Part shown: piece after piece, positions 8,611 to 17,276 of the stretch | Numbering within the stretch: the stretch's first letter is position 1 | Layout of the letters: every line of letters begins with the position of its first letter | Source: Pseudomonas azotoformans | Lineage (GTDB): Bacteria; Pseudomonadota; Gammaproteobacteria; Pseudomonadales; Pseudomonadaceae | Reading direction: 5' to 3' | Assembly: GCF_001579805.1 (NCBI RefSeq) | Contig: NZ_CP014546.1 | Coordinates: 2,604,001 to 2,668,000, forward strand | DNA length: 64,000 nucleotides | The notes under the pieces: model-generated | Seen by the model: only the letters and a program-made list of their open reading frames with translations | Told to the model about the DNA's origin: nothing | Databases searched by the model: none | Made by a program: the position numbers and the translations under genes

Positions 8611-10122
8611 GTGCCGCGTCGCATCAACAGAGAGCTGAAGACTCTCAGTGTCTGGGCTTTATCGTTAGCAATCAGCGGCTGCATCGGAACCGGAGGAATC
8701 GCCCCACAAGGCCAATCTCTCGACGCCAACCACCTGGCCACCGACGAAGCCATCCAGAGCGCCGCCCAGGACGCCCGCTGGCCCACCGGGCAATGGTGGC
8801 AAGCCTACGGCGACCCGCAACTGAACCGCTGGATCGACCTGGCCACGCAACACAGCCCGAGCCTGGCCATGGCCGCCGCGCGAGTGCGTGAGGCGCGGGC
8901 CATAGCCGGGGTTGCCGAGTCAGCCGAGTCGCTGCAGATCAACAGCGACACCACCCTCAAGCGCCACAACTGGCCGAAGGATCAGTTCTATGGTCCCGGC
9001 GAGCTGAGCGGTGCCAACACCTGGGACAACAATTCGTCCCTTGGCCTGAGCTACGCCCTCGACTTGTGGGGCCGCGAAAGCAATGCCACCGAGCGTGCGG
9101 TCGACCTGGCGCACATGAGCGTCGCCGAAGCGCGCCAGGCCCAACTCGAATTGCAGAACAACGTGGTGCGCGCCTATATCCAGTTTTCGTTGCATTACGC
9201 CAACCGCGATATCGCCGCAGCGACCCTGGCACAACAGCAGCAGATCCTCGACCTGGCCAACAAGCGCCTGAATGCCGGGATCGGCACCCACTTCGACGTC
9301 AGCCAGGCCGAAACCCCGTTGCCGGAAACCCATCGCCAACTGGACGCCCTCGACGAAGAGATCGCCCTGAGCCGTAACCAGCTGGCGGCCCTGGCGGGCA
9401 AAGGCCCGGGGGAAGGCGCGCAGTTGCAACGCCCGAGCCTGTCCCTGGCCGCACCGTTGAAATTGCCGTCGAGCCTGCCCGCGCAGTTGCTCGGCCAACG
9501 CCCGGACGTGGTTGCCCGCCGCTGGCAAGTTGCGGCCCAGGCCCGTGGCATCGATGTGGCCCACGCCGGTTTCTACCCCAACGTCGACCTGGTCGGCAGC
9601 CTCGGCTACATGGCCACCGGTGGCGGCATGCTGGAATTCCTGGCGGGCAAGAAATTCAACTACAACGTGGGACCTGCGATCACTTTGCCGATCTTCGACG
9701 GTGGCCGCCTGCGTGCGGAACTGGGCGAAGCCAGCGCCGGTTATGACATCGCTGTCGCCCAGTACAACCAGACCCTGGTCAATGCGCTCAAGGGCATCAG
9801 CGACCAGTTGATCCGCCGCGAATCGATGGACAAGCAAGCCGCCTTCGCCGCGCAGTCGGTGGCCTCGGCGCAGAAGACCTACGACATCGCGATGATCGCC
9901 TATCAACGTGGCCTCACCGATTACCTGAATGTGCTGAATGCGCAGACCTTGCTGTTTCATCAGCAACAGATCGAGCAACAGGTGCAAGCCGCTCGCCTGA
10001 GCGCCCACGCCGAACTGGTGACGGCCCTGGGCGGCGGCCTCGGCGCTGGCAACGATGTGCCGCAAGACGCCAAGACCCTTCCGAGCAAGACCCCAGCGGC
10101 GCTGGCCGTATTTGATCACTGA
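8611..10122 (+). CDS. Outer-membrane efflux lipoprotein of the NodT/OprM family
   Basis: The outer-membrane channel component of a tripartite efflux system. The 503-residue protein has a lipoprotein signal ending in LAISGC, then two OEP repeats with long helices. Typical OprM-family segments are visible: WWQAYGDPQLNRWIDLA near the N-terminus and LLGQRPDVVARRWQ in the middle. I chose the GTG at 8611, which has AGGAAG 9 bases upstream and places the lipobox about 25 residues in; the ATG at 8551 would give an implausibly long proline/histidine-rich leader. It is first of a four-gene operon. Confidence 0.85.
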   Translation: MPRRINRELKTLSVWALSLAISGCIGTGGIAPQGQSLDANHLATDEAIQSAAQDARWPTGQWWQAYGDPQLNRWIDLATQHSPSLAMAAARVREARAIAGVAESAESLQINSDTTLKRHNWPKDQFYGPGELSGANTWDNNSSLGLSYALDLWGRESNATERAVDLAHMSVAEARQAQLELQNNVVRAYIQFSLHYANRDIAAATLAQQQQILDLANKRLNAGIGTHFDVSQAETPLPETHRQLDALDEEIALSRNQLAALAGKGPGEGAQLQRPSLSLAAPLKLPSSLPAQLLGQRPDVVARRWQVAAQARGIDVAHAGFYPNVDLVGSLGYMATGGGMLEFLAGKKFNYNVGPAITLPIFDGGRLRAELGEASAGYDIAVAQYNQTLVNALKGISDQLIRRESMDKQAAFAAQSVASAQKTYDIAMIAYQRGLTDYLNVLNAQTLLFHQQQIEQQVQAARLSAHAELVTALGGGLGAGNDVPQDAKTLPSKTPAALAVFDH

Positions 10123-10132
10123 GTAGGATGCG

Positions 10133-12310
10133 ATGACTCCCTTGCCTGCACCGCTGCGCTGGCTGCATGCCCTTGAGTGGCGCCGTGGTTTTTTCGACTG
10201 GGCACGCAGCGATGGCGTGACCTGGGTGTATATCTTCAAGGTACTGGTCGCCGCGTTCCTGACGCTGTGGCTGGCCATGCGCCTGGAACTGCCGCAACCG
10301 CGCACAGCGATGATCACCGTATTTATCGTCATGCAGCCGCAAAGCGGCCAGGTGTTTGCCAAGAGTTTTTATCGCTTCCTTGGCACCTTGGCGGGGTCGG
10401 CGGTGATGGTGTTGTTGATTGCCTTGTTTGCGCAGAACACCGAGTTGTTCCTCGGCGCCTTGGCGATCTGGGTGGGCATCTGCACCGCCGGTGCCACGCG
10501 CAATCGCAACTTTCGCGCCTATGGTTTTGTGCTGGCCGGTTATACGGCGGCGATGGTCGGGCTGCCGGCCCTGGCGCATCCGGACGGCGCCTTCATGGCG
10601 GCGGTGTGGCGGGTGCTGGAAATCTCCCTGGGGATTCTGTGTTCCACCCTGGTGAGTGCCGCGATCCTGCCGCAAACCAGCAGTGCCGCCATGCGCAACG
10701 CCTTGTACCAGCGCTTCGGCGTGTTTGCGCTGTTCGTCACCGACGGCCTGCGTGGGCGCAGCCAGCGTGAGGGTTTCGAGGCCAGCAACGTGCGGTTTAT
10801 CGCCGAAGCCGTGGGTCTGGAAGGGCTGCGCAGCATCACGGTGTTTGAAGACCCACACATGCGTCGGCGCAACGGCCGGCTCAGTCGCCTCAACAGCGAG
10901 TTCATGAGCATCACCACACGCTTCAATGCCTTGCACCAATTGCTGGAGCGATTGCGCACCGATGAAGCGGACCATGTGGTCGCGGCCATCAAACCCGGCC
11001 TGCAGGATCTTGCCGAACTGCTCGATGGCTTCTCCGGCCGCGCGCTCACCAGCCCGGACGCGGCACGCTTGGTCAACCAACTCAGCGCCTACAAGGACGG
11101 CCTGCCCGCCAAGGTCCGCAGCCTGCGTGCGGCCTTTCAGGAAGAGCACCCGAGCGAAGCCGAACAGCTGGATTTCCACACCGCCTACGAGCTGCTTTAT
11201 CGCTTCGTTGATGATGTGCACAACTACGCGCAAACCCACGCGTCCCTGGCGGATCACAGCCATGAGCGCGAGCAGTGGGACGAAACCTTCACCCCCAAGA
11301 CCAACTGGCTGGCCTGCGCCGCCTCGGGGATTCGCGCGTCATTCATCCTCATCGTCTTGGGCAGCTATTGGGTGGCCACCGCCTGGCCCAGCGGCGCGAC
11401 CATGACCTTGATCGCAGCCGCTACGGTGGGCTTGTCCGCCGCCACGCCGAACCCGAAACGCATGGCGTTCCAGATGGCGTGCGGAACCTTGATCGGGGCC
11501 CTGGTGGGCTTTGTCGAAATGTTCTTCGTGTTCCCCTGGATCGACGGCTTCCCGCTGCTGTGCGTAATGCTTGCGCCGGTGATCATCTTTGGCGCGTTCC
11601 TCGCTTCGCGCCCGCAATACGCGGGTGTCGGCGTGGGGCTGCTGATCTTCTTCAGCACCGGCTCGGTGCCAGACAACCTGACGGTCTACAACCCCTACAC
11701 CTTCATCAACGACTACATCGCCATGGTCATCGGCATGCTGGTGTGCGCGGCGGCGGGGGCGATCATCCTACCGCCCAACAGTCGCTGGTTGTGGCGCCGG
11801 TTGGAGCAAGACCTGCGCGAGCAAGTGGTGTATGCAATCAGCGGCAAGCTCAAGGGCTTGGCGTCGAGTTTCGAAAGCCGCACTCGCGATTTGCTGCACC
11901 AGGCCTACGGCCTCGCGGTCGGCCAGCCGCAAGTGCAGCGCGACCTGCTGCGCTGGATGTTTGTGGTGCTGGAAGTCGGCCACGCGATCATCGAGTTGCG
12001 CAAGGAACAGGCGATTCTGCCGGTGCATCCGGCGTACGCCGAATCCCAGCCGTGGCGCCAGGCCATCCGCGTGATGGGCCGCTCGCTGGTGCGGCTGTTC
12101 CTGCAACCCAGCGCGAGCAACCTGGAGCGTGGCCTGATCGCGGTCGACCATGCGATCAGCCGCGTGCAGGCCACCGACGAACCCTTCGCCCCGCACTTCG
12201 ACACCTCGGCCCTGCGCCGGGTGAAAAGCTACCTGCACTTTATCCGCACCTCGCTGCTGGACCCGCAATCGCCGCTGGCTGCCCTTAAAGGATCTCCGCA
12301 TGCCCCGTGA
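10133..12310 (+). CDS. FUSC-family inner-membrane efflux transporter (AaeB-like)
   Basis: An inner-membrane transporter of 725 residues with the two-half architecture of the FUSC/aromatic acid exporter family. An N-terminal membrane block (about 30-180) is followed by a cytoplasmic region and a second membrane block (about 400-550) with the repeated pattern ATAWPSGATMTLIAAATVGL. AaeB pumps out hydroxylated aromatic carboxylic acids; the substrate here is unknown. It starts 10 bp after the outer-membrane gene and overlaps the next small gene by 11 bp, so the operon forms a complete tripartite pump. Confidence 0.86.
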   Translation: MTPLPAPLRWLHALEWRRGFFDWARSDGVTWVYIFKVLVAAFLTLWLAMRLELPQPRTAMITVFIVMQPQSGQVFAKSFYRFLGTLAGSAVMVLLIALFAQNTELFLGALAIWVGICTAGATRNRNFRAYGFVLAGYTAAMVGLPALAHPDGAFMAAVWRVLEISLGILCSTLVSAAILPQTSSAAMRNALYQRFGVFALFVTDGLRGRSQREGFEASNVRFIAEAVGLEGLRSITVFEDPHMRRRNGRLSRLNSEFMSITTRFNALHQLLERLRTDEADHVVAAIKPGLQDLAELLDGFSGRALTSPDAARLVNQLSAYKDGLPAKVRSLRAAFQEEHPSEAEQLDFHTAYELLYRFVDDVHNYAQTHASLADHSHEREQWDETFTPKTNWLACAASGIRASFILIVLGSYWVATAWPSGATMTLIAAATVGLSAATPNPKRMAFQMACGTLIGALVGFVEMFFVFPWIDGFPLLCVMLAPVIIFGAFLASRPQYAGVGVGLLIFFSTGSVPDNLTVYNPYTFINDYIAMVIGMLVCAAAGAIILPPNSRWLWRRLEQDLREQVVYAISGKLKGLASSFESRTRDLLHQAYGLAVGQPQVQRDLLRWMFVVLEVGHAIIELRKEQAILPVHPAYAESQPWRQAIRVMGRSLVRLFLQPSASNLERGLIAVDHAISRVQATDEPFAPHFDTSALRRVKSYLHFIRTSLLDPQSPLAALKGSPHAP

Positions 12311-12500
12311 AATCGCCTTCCACGGCGTGTACATGCCGACCATGACCCTGATGTTCGTGATTGCGGCCGTGCTGGCCTGGGCGCTGGATCGCTTTCTGGC
12401 CGGCTTCGACCTGTACCGTTTTTTCTGGCATCCGGCATTGCTGCGCCTGAGCCTGTTCGTTTGCCTGTTCGGCGCCCTGGCGCTGACCGTCTACCGTTGA
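12300..12500 (+). CDS. DUF1656 small membrane protein (AaeX-like)
   Basis: A 66-residue protein with two membrane segments (about residues 10-30 and 45-64), the standard form of the DUF1656 family that accompanies FUSC pumps and their HlyD-type adaptors. The start codon lies inside the end of the FUSC gene, with AAGGA in position as ribosome-binding site. Its function in the pump is unknown; the tight conservation of gene order suggests a structural or assembly role. Confidence 0.83.
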   Translation: MPREIAFHGVYMPTMTLMFVIAAVLAWALDRFLAGFDLYRFFWHPALLRLSLFVCLFGALALTVYR

Positions 12501-12510
12501 GAATGCCCTG

Positions 12511-13374
12511 ATGAAAAAGTTTTTCAGCCTGCTTGCGACCTTGCTGGTATTGGCCTTGGCCATCTGGATTGGTCGCACGTTGTGGGTGCACTACATGCAA
12601 ACCCCGTGGACCCGTGACGGCCGTGTGCGCGCGGACATCATCAACGTCGCCGCCGACGTCACCGGCGAAGTGGTCGACGTACCGGTGCGTGACAACCAGT
12701 TGGTGAAAAAGGGTGACCTGCTGATGCAGATTGACCCCGAGCACTACCGCATTGCGGTCAAGCAGGCGCAATCGCTGGTGGCGTCGCGCAAAGCCACGTG
12801 GGAAATGCGCAAGGTCAACGCCCATCGCCGTGCCGACCTCGATGCGCTGGTGATCTCCAAGGAAAACCGCGACGACGCCAGCAACATCGCCGACTCGGCG
12901 TTGGCCGATTACCAACACGCGCTTGCGCAGCTGGAAGCCGCCGAACTCAATTTGAAACGCACCCAAGTGGTGGCGGCCGTCGATGGTTACGTCACCAACC
13001 TCAATGTGCATCGCGGCGACTATGCGCGCATCGGTGAGGCCAAGATGGCCGTGGTGGATATGAACTCGTTCTGGGTGTATGGCTTCTTCGAAGAAACCAA
13101 GCTGCCCCACGTCAAGGTTGGCGATAAAGCCGATATGCAATTGATGAGCGGCGAGACCCTGAAGGGCCATGTGGAAAGCATCTCGCGCGGCATCTACGAC
13201 CGCGACAACCCCGAAAGCCGCGAGCTGATCGCCGATGTGAACCCGACCTTCAACTGGGTGCGCCTGGCCCAGCGGGTGCCGGTGCGGATTCATATCGATG
13301 AAGTGCCGGAAGGGGTGTTGTTGGCGGCGGGGATTACTTGCACGGTGATCGTGCGGGAGTTATCAGCAGATTGA
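12511..13374 (+). CDS. HlyD-family efflux adaptor (AaeA-like)
   Basis: The periplasmic adaptor of the FUSC pump. The 287-residue protein has one N-terminal membrane anchor (about 5-24), a biotinyl-lipoyl-like half motif (ADVTGEVVDVPVRDNQLVKK), a coiled-coil hairpin, and the second lipoyl half with AAVDGYVTNLNVHRGDYARI. The length and the WTRDGRVRADI start of the periplasmic part match AaeA/EmrA-type adaptors. It is the last gene of the operon and ends just before a convergent gene. Confidence 0.86.
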   Translation: MKKFFSLLATLLVLALAIWIGRTLWVHYMQTPWTRDGRVRADIINVAADVTGEVVDVPVRDNQLVKKGDLLMQIDPEHYRIAVKQAQSLVASRKATWEMRKVNAHRRADLDALVISKENRDDASNIADSALADYQHALAQLEAAELNLKRTQVVAAVDGYVTNLNVHRGDYARIGEAKMAVVDMNSFWVYGFFEETKLPHVKVGDKADMQLMSGETLKGHVESISRGIYDRDNPESRELIADVNPTFNWVRLAQRVPVRIHIDEVPEGVLLAAGITCTVIVRELSAD

Positions 13375-13380
13375 GGTCGG

Positions 13381-13839
13381 TTATTGCCAGAGCATTTTGG
13401 TTCTGACTTTGCGACGGCGTTTGACCCTCAACATACTGACGTATCGGCGGTGGTTTCTTGTGTTGAGCATCAGCAGGCAAACCAGAGATTGAAACAACGG
13501 AAATACTGCAAACAGAGTAATGGGATGATTCCCTAAGTAGCCAGTCGACAGTAACGCGTTCAATGTTGCGACGCCCACCAGTAGAGGAGGCCCTGAACGT
13601 AAGCCCGCCGCGACCAGCGCTAACCCGATGCACATTGCCAATATCAATGAAAAGCACGCCGCTATCGCATATTCGCTGGGCAGGTAGTTGATTCGGGCGT
13701 AGTAGGACAGGCTATGTGACAGGTTGCCTGAACTGCTGGCCAAGATCATGGCCACCGCAGTCCCTGCCGTGAAAGCAAAACGCCTGGTGTAACTGCTCAA
13801 TGTTCCCGGTGCTGGCATCGGGCCGTTTTTAGTGCTCAT
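13381..13839 (-). CDS. Small four-helix membrane protein, possible immunity protein
   Basis: An unknown 152-residue protein with four predicted membrane segments (about 22-40, 58-82, 86-106 and 110-130) and a very basic C-terminal tail. The ATG at 13839 is chosen because GAGGAG lies 9 bases upstream; it overlaps the end of the upstream unknown gene by 11 bp, so the two are co-translated. A small polytopic protein directly coupled to an unknown protein with a long hydrophobic central part resembles the immunity partner of a pore-forming toxin, but there is no homology I can name. It could equally be an unrelated membrane protein. Confidence 0.6.
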   Translation of the reverse strand: MSTKNGPMPAPGTLSSYTRRFAFTAGTAVAMILASSSGNLSHSLSYYARINYLPSEYAIAACFSLILAMCIGLALVAAGLRSGPPLLVGVATLNALLSTGYLGNHPITLFAVFPLFQSLVCLLMLNTRNHRRYVSMLRVKRRRKVRTKMLWQ

Positions 13840-14755
13840 GGCTGTCGAACTCCTCATAGAGTGCGATGACGAGGTGGTTGATGTTTCCTGATAGAACGCT
13901 GCCGGCTACAGCAAAAGCGCCAGCCAACTGATCGGCAATTTGAATGAGAATGTCCTGACGTATCTGGGCATTGCTGAAACGTTTGGGAAGTTTTCCGGCC
14001 AGCTGCTTTAAACGGATCATTTCGCGGGGGTGACGAGGGTTTTGCAGGCGCAGCACTTCGTTTGTCAGCTTTGCGCGTTCCTGGCGGCTCATTCGCCTCA
14101 AAATGTCAGTCAGATCGCGGCCCGTTGTGCTTTTGACCATCATGACTGTCTTTATCGTGACAAATGTCGTGCTACCTGCGCCCACCAATGAGATGCCGTC
14201 CAGGGCCAAGGTCATTGTCTGATACCAGCTCAGGCTGTCGTAATAATCGTTTTCTGCCGGGTTAGTGAGTTCTTTGTAGGTTCGCCATAAGCCATTGGCA
14301 CATTGCACACCACTGGCAGCGGCGGCTGTGTAGGCAATATAAGAGACGGTCAGGCTGGAACCTGCACTGAGTGGAGCCGTCGCGATGCCTGCCTTTGCCA
14401 CCACGATTCCAATCGCAGCCCCTGCGCAGGATAGAGCCATCCCCGACGCCTCCCGCCACAGCTGAGACTCACGCGGCGACCCCGCCGCCAACTGCGCATA
14501 CTCCTCCCCAGTCATCACAGGCCCCGGCACCTCCCGCAAAATCACACGTTTGGGCCTGATGCTGCACAACGGCACAAATTCACGCAGCACCGTCACTTGG
14601 TAGTCACTGCCGATATGCACCACGCCGGCGCCGACGATGTCCGGGTCGGCGTCGATTGTTCGATAGAGTTTGGGGAGGTCCAGCAGGCTGTTCAGCCGCT
14701 GGCGAGTGGTGGTGTGCGCTTGCGGCACACCGCTTTGCAGAAAATCCCTAGGCAT
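13829..14755 (-). CDS. Unknown 308-aa protein with central hydrophobic region
   Basis: I do not recognise a domain. The N-terminal third is soluble (GAGVVHIGSDYQVTVLREF); the middle (about 105-150) is a long Ala/Gly/Ser-rich hydrophobic stretch that could form a helical hairpin; a further hydrophobic patch lies near 185-205; the rest is a basic helical region ending in DSHEH. There is no signal peptide. The gene overlaps the four-helix membrane protein downstream. Its ribosome-binding site lies in the stem of a perfect hairpin, suggesting tight translational control. The combination is suggestive of a membrane-active effector with its immunity protein, but this is inference only. Confidence 0.6.
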   Translation of the reverse strand: MPRDFLQSGVPQAHTTTRQRLNSLLDLPKLYRTIDADPDIVGAGVVHIGSDYQVTVLREFVPLCSIRPKRVILREVPGPVMTGEEYAQLAAGSPRESQLWREASGMALSCAGAAIGIVVAKAGIATAPLSAGSSLTVSYIAYTAAAASGVQCANGLWRTYKELTNPAENDYYDSLSWYQTMTLALDGISLVGAGSTTFVTIKTVMMVKSTTGRDLTDILRRMSRQERAKLTNEVLRLQNPRHPREMIRLKQLAGKLPKRFSNAQIRQDILIQIADQLAGAFAVAGSVLSGNINHLVIALYEEFDSHEH

Positions 14756-14756
14756 C

Positions 14757-14786
14757 CTTTCACCTGTGAGCAGACAGAGGTGAAAG
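14757..14786 (-). promoter_or_regulatory. Hairpin that sequesters the ribosome-binding site of the 308-aa gene
   Basis: On the minus strand a perfect 9-bp inverted repeat, CTTTCACCT / AGGTGAAAG with a 12-base loop, ends one base before the ATG at 14755. The 3' arm contains the only Shine-Dalgarno-like sequence (AGGTG, 5 bases from the ATG), so folding would hide it. It could also serve as a DNA operator for a dimeric regulator. Confidence 0.5.
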
Positions 14787-14860
14787 AGCCTGGGGATTGA
14801 TTCCTTTAAGTGATGTCAGGCTGTTCGCTGTTTTTTGTAGGACATGGCCTGATAGCTATG

Positions 14861-15262
14861 TCATTGCGCTATAAACGTTTCATGCAGATGCCGCCACAGT
14901 AACGCACCACTGGCCTGCTTCTCGAACACCACCGTGGCACGGCGGTCCGTCTGTGTACCGCTGTCATCGATCTGATGTTCGCGATAAGTCACCGTAGCGC
15001 CACGCGCATGGCGATCGATACCGGCCATCTCGCTCAAGGTGATTTTCAACCCCGGGCGCATGCCGCCCAACCGTGTAAACAGGGCGTTGACTCCGGCCGC
15101 GTTGACCCGTGTGCCGGTCGCCGGGGCGACCATGCTGAATTCCGGGGAGAAACGGGCTAGCAAGTTCTGCAAGGTGCCCTCGGGCGCAACCCCGGCAAAC
15201 CATTGCTCGATCTCGACGTGGGTCTGGATCACTTCTTCAAAAAAGTCGCTGTAGTCGATCAT
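14861..15262 (-). CDS. NTF2-like (SnoaL/DUF4440-type) protein
   Basis: A small protein of 133 residues with the features of an NTF2-like fold: an N-terminal helix pair (DYSDFFEEVIQTHVEIEQWF), a strand with FSPEFSMVAPATGTRV, and a C-terminal sheet ending in LLWRHLHETFIAQ. Such proteins are small enzymes or ligand binders. The start at 15262 overlaps the stop of the SDR gene (TGATG) and has GGAG 6 bases upstream, so the two are translationally coupled. It may act on the same substrate pathway as the SDR, but none is indicated. Confidence 0.72.
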   Translation of the reverse strand: MIDYSDFFEEVIQTHVEIEQWFAGVAPEGTLQNLLARFSPEFSMVAPATGTRVNAAGVNALFTRLGGMRPGLKITLSEMAGIDRHARGATVTYREHQIDDSGTQTDRRATVVFEKQASGALLWRHLHETFIAQ

Positions 15263-16074
15263 CACAAACTCCGTTCCAATCCAAAGCGTTTCTTCAAAAC
15301 GCGCTCCAATAAACCTTTGGGCAGTAACGCGGCCATCAACGGTAACGCTCGGCTGCCATTTCCGGCGCGCAGCAAACGCGGTGGCGCGGGTTGCTGTACG
15401 CCCTTGAGCACTTGCGCGGCAAACCGGTGGGCCGGGGTAGGGTTGTCTTGCGAGGCCTGGGAGCGGGCGCGGATGCCGTCGCGCAGCGGCCACCAGGGGG
15501 ACTGTTCGTTGATCAACAGTTCGGCCTGGGCCCCGGCGTTTCTGGCGAAGCTCGTATCAATAGCCCCTGGCTGCACCTCCATCACCCGCACGCCAAAGGG
15601 TGCCAGTTCCATGCGCAGCGCATCGCTCAAGGCGTGCACGGCCGCTTTCGACGCGCAGTAGGCGCCCGCAAACGGCGTTACCAGCACACCGGAAACACTG
15701 CCGATGTTCACCACCAATCCCTGGCTGCGGCGCAGGGCCGGGAACAACGCCTGGGTCACGCCGACGATGGAAAACACGTTGGTTTCGAATTGACGTTGCA
15801 TCGCTTCGGTGCCGCCGTCGAGCAACGGACCCATGGCGCCATAACCGGCGTTGTTGATCAGCACATCCAATTCGCCCAATTGCTCGGCCAGGCGCCGTAG
15901 GGCAGCGCTGTCGTTGACATCCAGTTCAACGGCGTTGAAGCCCGCCGTGGCGAGGGCGGCGACATCTTCGGGGCGGCGGGCGCTGGCCCAGACGGTGTAG
16001 CCGGTTGCTTTGAAGGCATCCGCCAAGGCACGGCCAATGCCGCTGGAACAACCGGTGATGAGTACGTTGGGCAT
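15262..16074 (-). CDS. Short-chain dehydrogenase/reductase
   Basis: A classical SDR of 270 residues. The cofactor motif TGCSSGIGRALA (TGxxxGxG) is at the N-terminus, followed by the NNAG motif and the catalytic YxxxK (YCASKAAVHAL); the catalytic Ser is in NIGSVSGVL. Residues after the second strand (SARRPED) suggest NADP(H) preference. It is the second gene of a minus-strand operon: membrane protein, SDR, NTF2-like protein. The substrate is unknown. Confidence 0.84.
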   Translation of the reverse strand: MPNVLITGCSSGIGRALADAFKATGYTVWASARRPEDVAALATAGFNAVELDVNDSAALRRLAEQLGELDVLINNAGYGAMGPLLDGGTEAMQRQFETNVFSIVGVTQALFPALRRSQGLVVNIGSVSGVLVTPFAGAYCASKAAVHALSDALRMELAPFGVRVMEVQPGAIDTSFARNAGAQAELLINEQSPWWPLRDGIRARSQASQDNPTPAHRFAAQVLKGVQQPAPPRLLRAGNGSRALPLMAALLPKGLLERVLKKRFGLERSL

Positions 16075-16088
16075 GGATCGATCCTTAA

Positions 16089-16553
16089 TCAGTCCGAGAA
16101 ACTGCCTTGCAGGTGCTCGGCGCGAAATTCCAGGGTTTGCGCGCGGTAGCCGGGGCGCAAGGGCGGAGTGGGCAGGCAGTCTTCCCAGGTGGCGCCGGCT
16201 TGCAACTCACCGGGGCCGCGATAGCGTGGCGCGGCGTAGACGTTGTCGGCGAGGTTCACCGTATCGCCCGGCGCATACGCAGCGACGCGCCAGCGCAACT
16301 CGGTGAGCGGCACATCGTTGCCGTTGTTCAGCGTCAGTTTGAGCGGTCGGTCGGCGGGGCATTCGTCGGCGGCGTAGATGATGCGCAGCTCCAGGCGGGC
16401 CAGTTGGGAGGCTTCGCGGTTGTCCAGCCAGACCACCCAGATTGCCACGAACCCCAGGCCGACGGCGGCAGCCAACGACACCGGCAAGGCTTTGGCCGGG
16501 TAGCGCAGCAACAGGACCAGCCAGGTGATGATCAGTAGGACGCCGAAGAACAT
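16089..16553 (-). CDS. Unknown membrane-anchored protein (154 aa)
   Basis: Two N-terminal membrane helices (about residues 3-16 and 24-45) are followed by a soluble domain with two cysteines (AADECPADRP and WEDCLPTPP) that could form a disulfide in the periplasm. The soluble part has a beta-rich pattern (LKLTLNNGNDVPLTELRWRV). I see no known family motif. It lies 14 bp upstream of the SDR gene and is probably co-transcribed with it. Confidence 0.68.
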   Translation of the reverse strand: MFFGVLLIITWLVLLLRYPAKALPVSLAAAVGLGFVAIWVVWLDNREASQLARLELRIIYAADECPADRPLKLTLNNGNDVPLTELRWRVAAYAPGDTVNLADNVYAAPRYRGPGELQAGATWEDCLPTPPLRPGYRAQTLEFRAEHLQGSFSD

Positions 16554-16636
16554 GGTGACAACCTCATATGCGGATAAAACATCCTACCTGCGGGGTGGGC
16601 CCGACGCCTATTGCAGTATCAGTTTTCGTTTGTGAG

Positions 16637-16665
16637 GGAACCTGACAACGGATCTGTTCCACAGA
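16637..16665 (+). promoter_or_regulatory. hrp box, HrpL-type ECF sigma factor promoter
   Basis: The sequence GGAACC-N16-CCACAGA matches the hrp-box consensus GGAACC-N15/16-CCACNNA at every defined position. HrpL (RspL in P. fluorescens) uses this promoter to express type III secretion genes. The box ends 69 bp before the start of the first glycine-zipper gene, and a degenerate copy occupies the equivalent place before its paralog. Confidence 0.7.
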
Positions 16666-16733
16666 ACCAGCATAGGGAAATTCCAGATTATCCAGGACGA
16701 TGTTAACCACAGTCTGATCAAGCGAGACTCACT

Positions 16734-17147
16734 ATGATTGCTTCAGCCATTCTTGTACCGGCCGTCACCACTGCCCTTGCTTCAGTAGTGACCTCTCTTA
16801 TTACAGCCCAGCGAGCGCCCACGGCGGACGCTGCCGGAGCGTCCAAGCCAGTGAATAAAGAGCCGGGCTCACTCCCGTCTGGTCGTATGCAGAACCAGAA
16901 GCTTACAAGCTTGGGGCAAACCCTGCTGCAAGCACCTTCAACGGAACTACGCAACAGCGGCATGAACGTCAAGCACGCCAAAGGGTTCGGTATTGCAGTG
17001 GGCGGCATGGCAGCCCAAGAGGCGGGACAAAAGATGGCCAACAACGGTGGTACGTTGTCCAAAGTCTTGGGCGCCGCGATGATCGTGGGGGGTAAGGTTG
17101 CCCAGGAGGTCGGTGCCGACAAATTCGCCGGCGCTGCAAGAGCGTAA
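16734..17147 (+). CDS. Glycine-zipper, cysteine-free small protein A (candidate type III secreted/helper protein)
   Basis: A 137-residue protein, homologous to the next gene, with no cysteine and few aromatic residues. The N-terminal 35 residues are rich in Ala, Thr, Ser and Val; the C-terminal half has repeated small-residue spacing (IAVGGMAAQEAGQKMA and AAMIVGGKVAQEVG), typical of glycine-zipper helices that pack in membranes or oligomers. Shared with the paralog are R-MQN, a short T-L/S-LxQT helix and the whole zipper. The perfect hrp box upstream suggests HrpL control and hence a type III secretion role, for example harpin, pilin or translocator-like helper. No family is recognised, so the function is inferred from promoter and composition. 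Confidence 0.65.
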   Translation: MIASAILVPAVTTALASVVTSLITAQRAPTADAAGASKPVNKEPGSLPSGRMQNQKLTSLGQTLLQAPSTELRNSGMNVKHAKGFGIAVGGMAAQEAGQKMANNGGTLSKVLGAAMIVGGKVAQEVGADKFAGAARA

Positions 17148-17178
17148 CGGCCTATACAGCACGTAGGGCTTTATCCGA

Positions 17179-17207
17179 GGAACTGGTCTGGAACATTTTT
17201 ACACTTA
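17179..17207 (+). promoter_or_regulatory. Degenerate hrp box before the second paralog
   Basis: GGAACT-N16-ACACTTA resembles the hrp box with two changes (final C of the -35 and first C of the -10) and the correct 16-base spacer. It ends 70 bp before the start codon at 17277, almost the same distance as the perfect box before the first gene, which supports descent from one duplicated promoter-gene unit. Confidence 0.45.
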
Positions 17208-17276
17208 GTTTGAGCACGGAAATGCACGGTAAGCCATGAAGGAAACCAACCGTAGTCTTACGAAGTGAGATGTTCT

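Noticed and set aside
8686..8707. GGAACC followed by CCAC, hrp-box-like
   Set aside because: The spacer is only 12 bases and it lies inside the outer-membrane efflux coding region.
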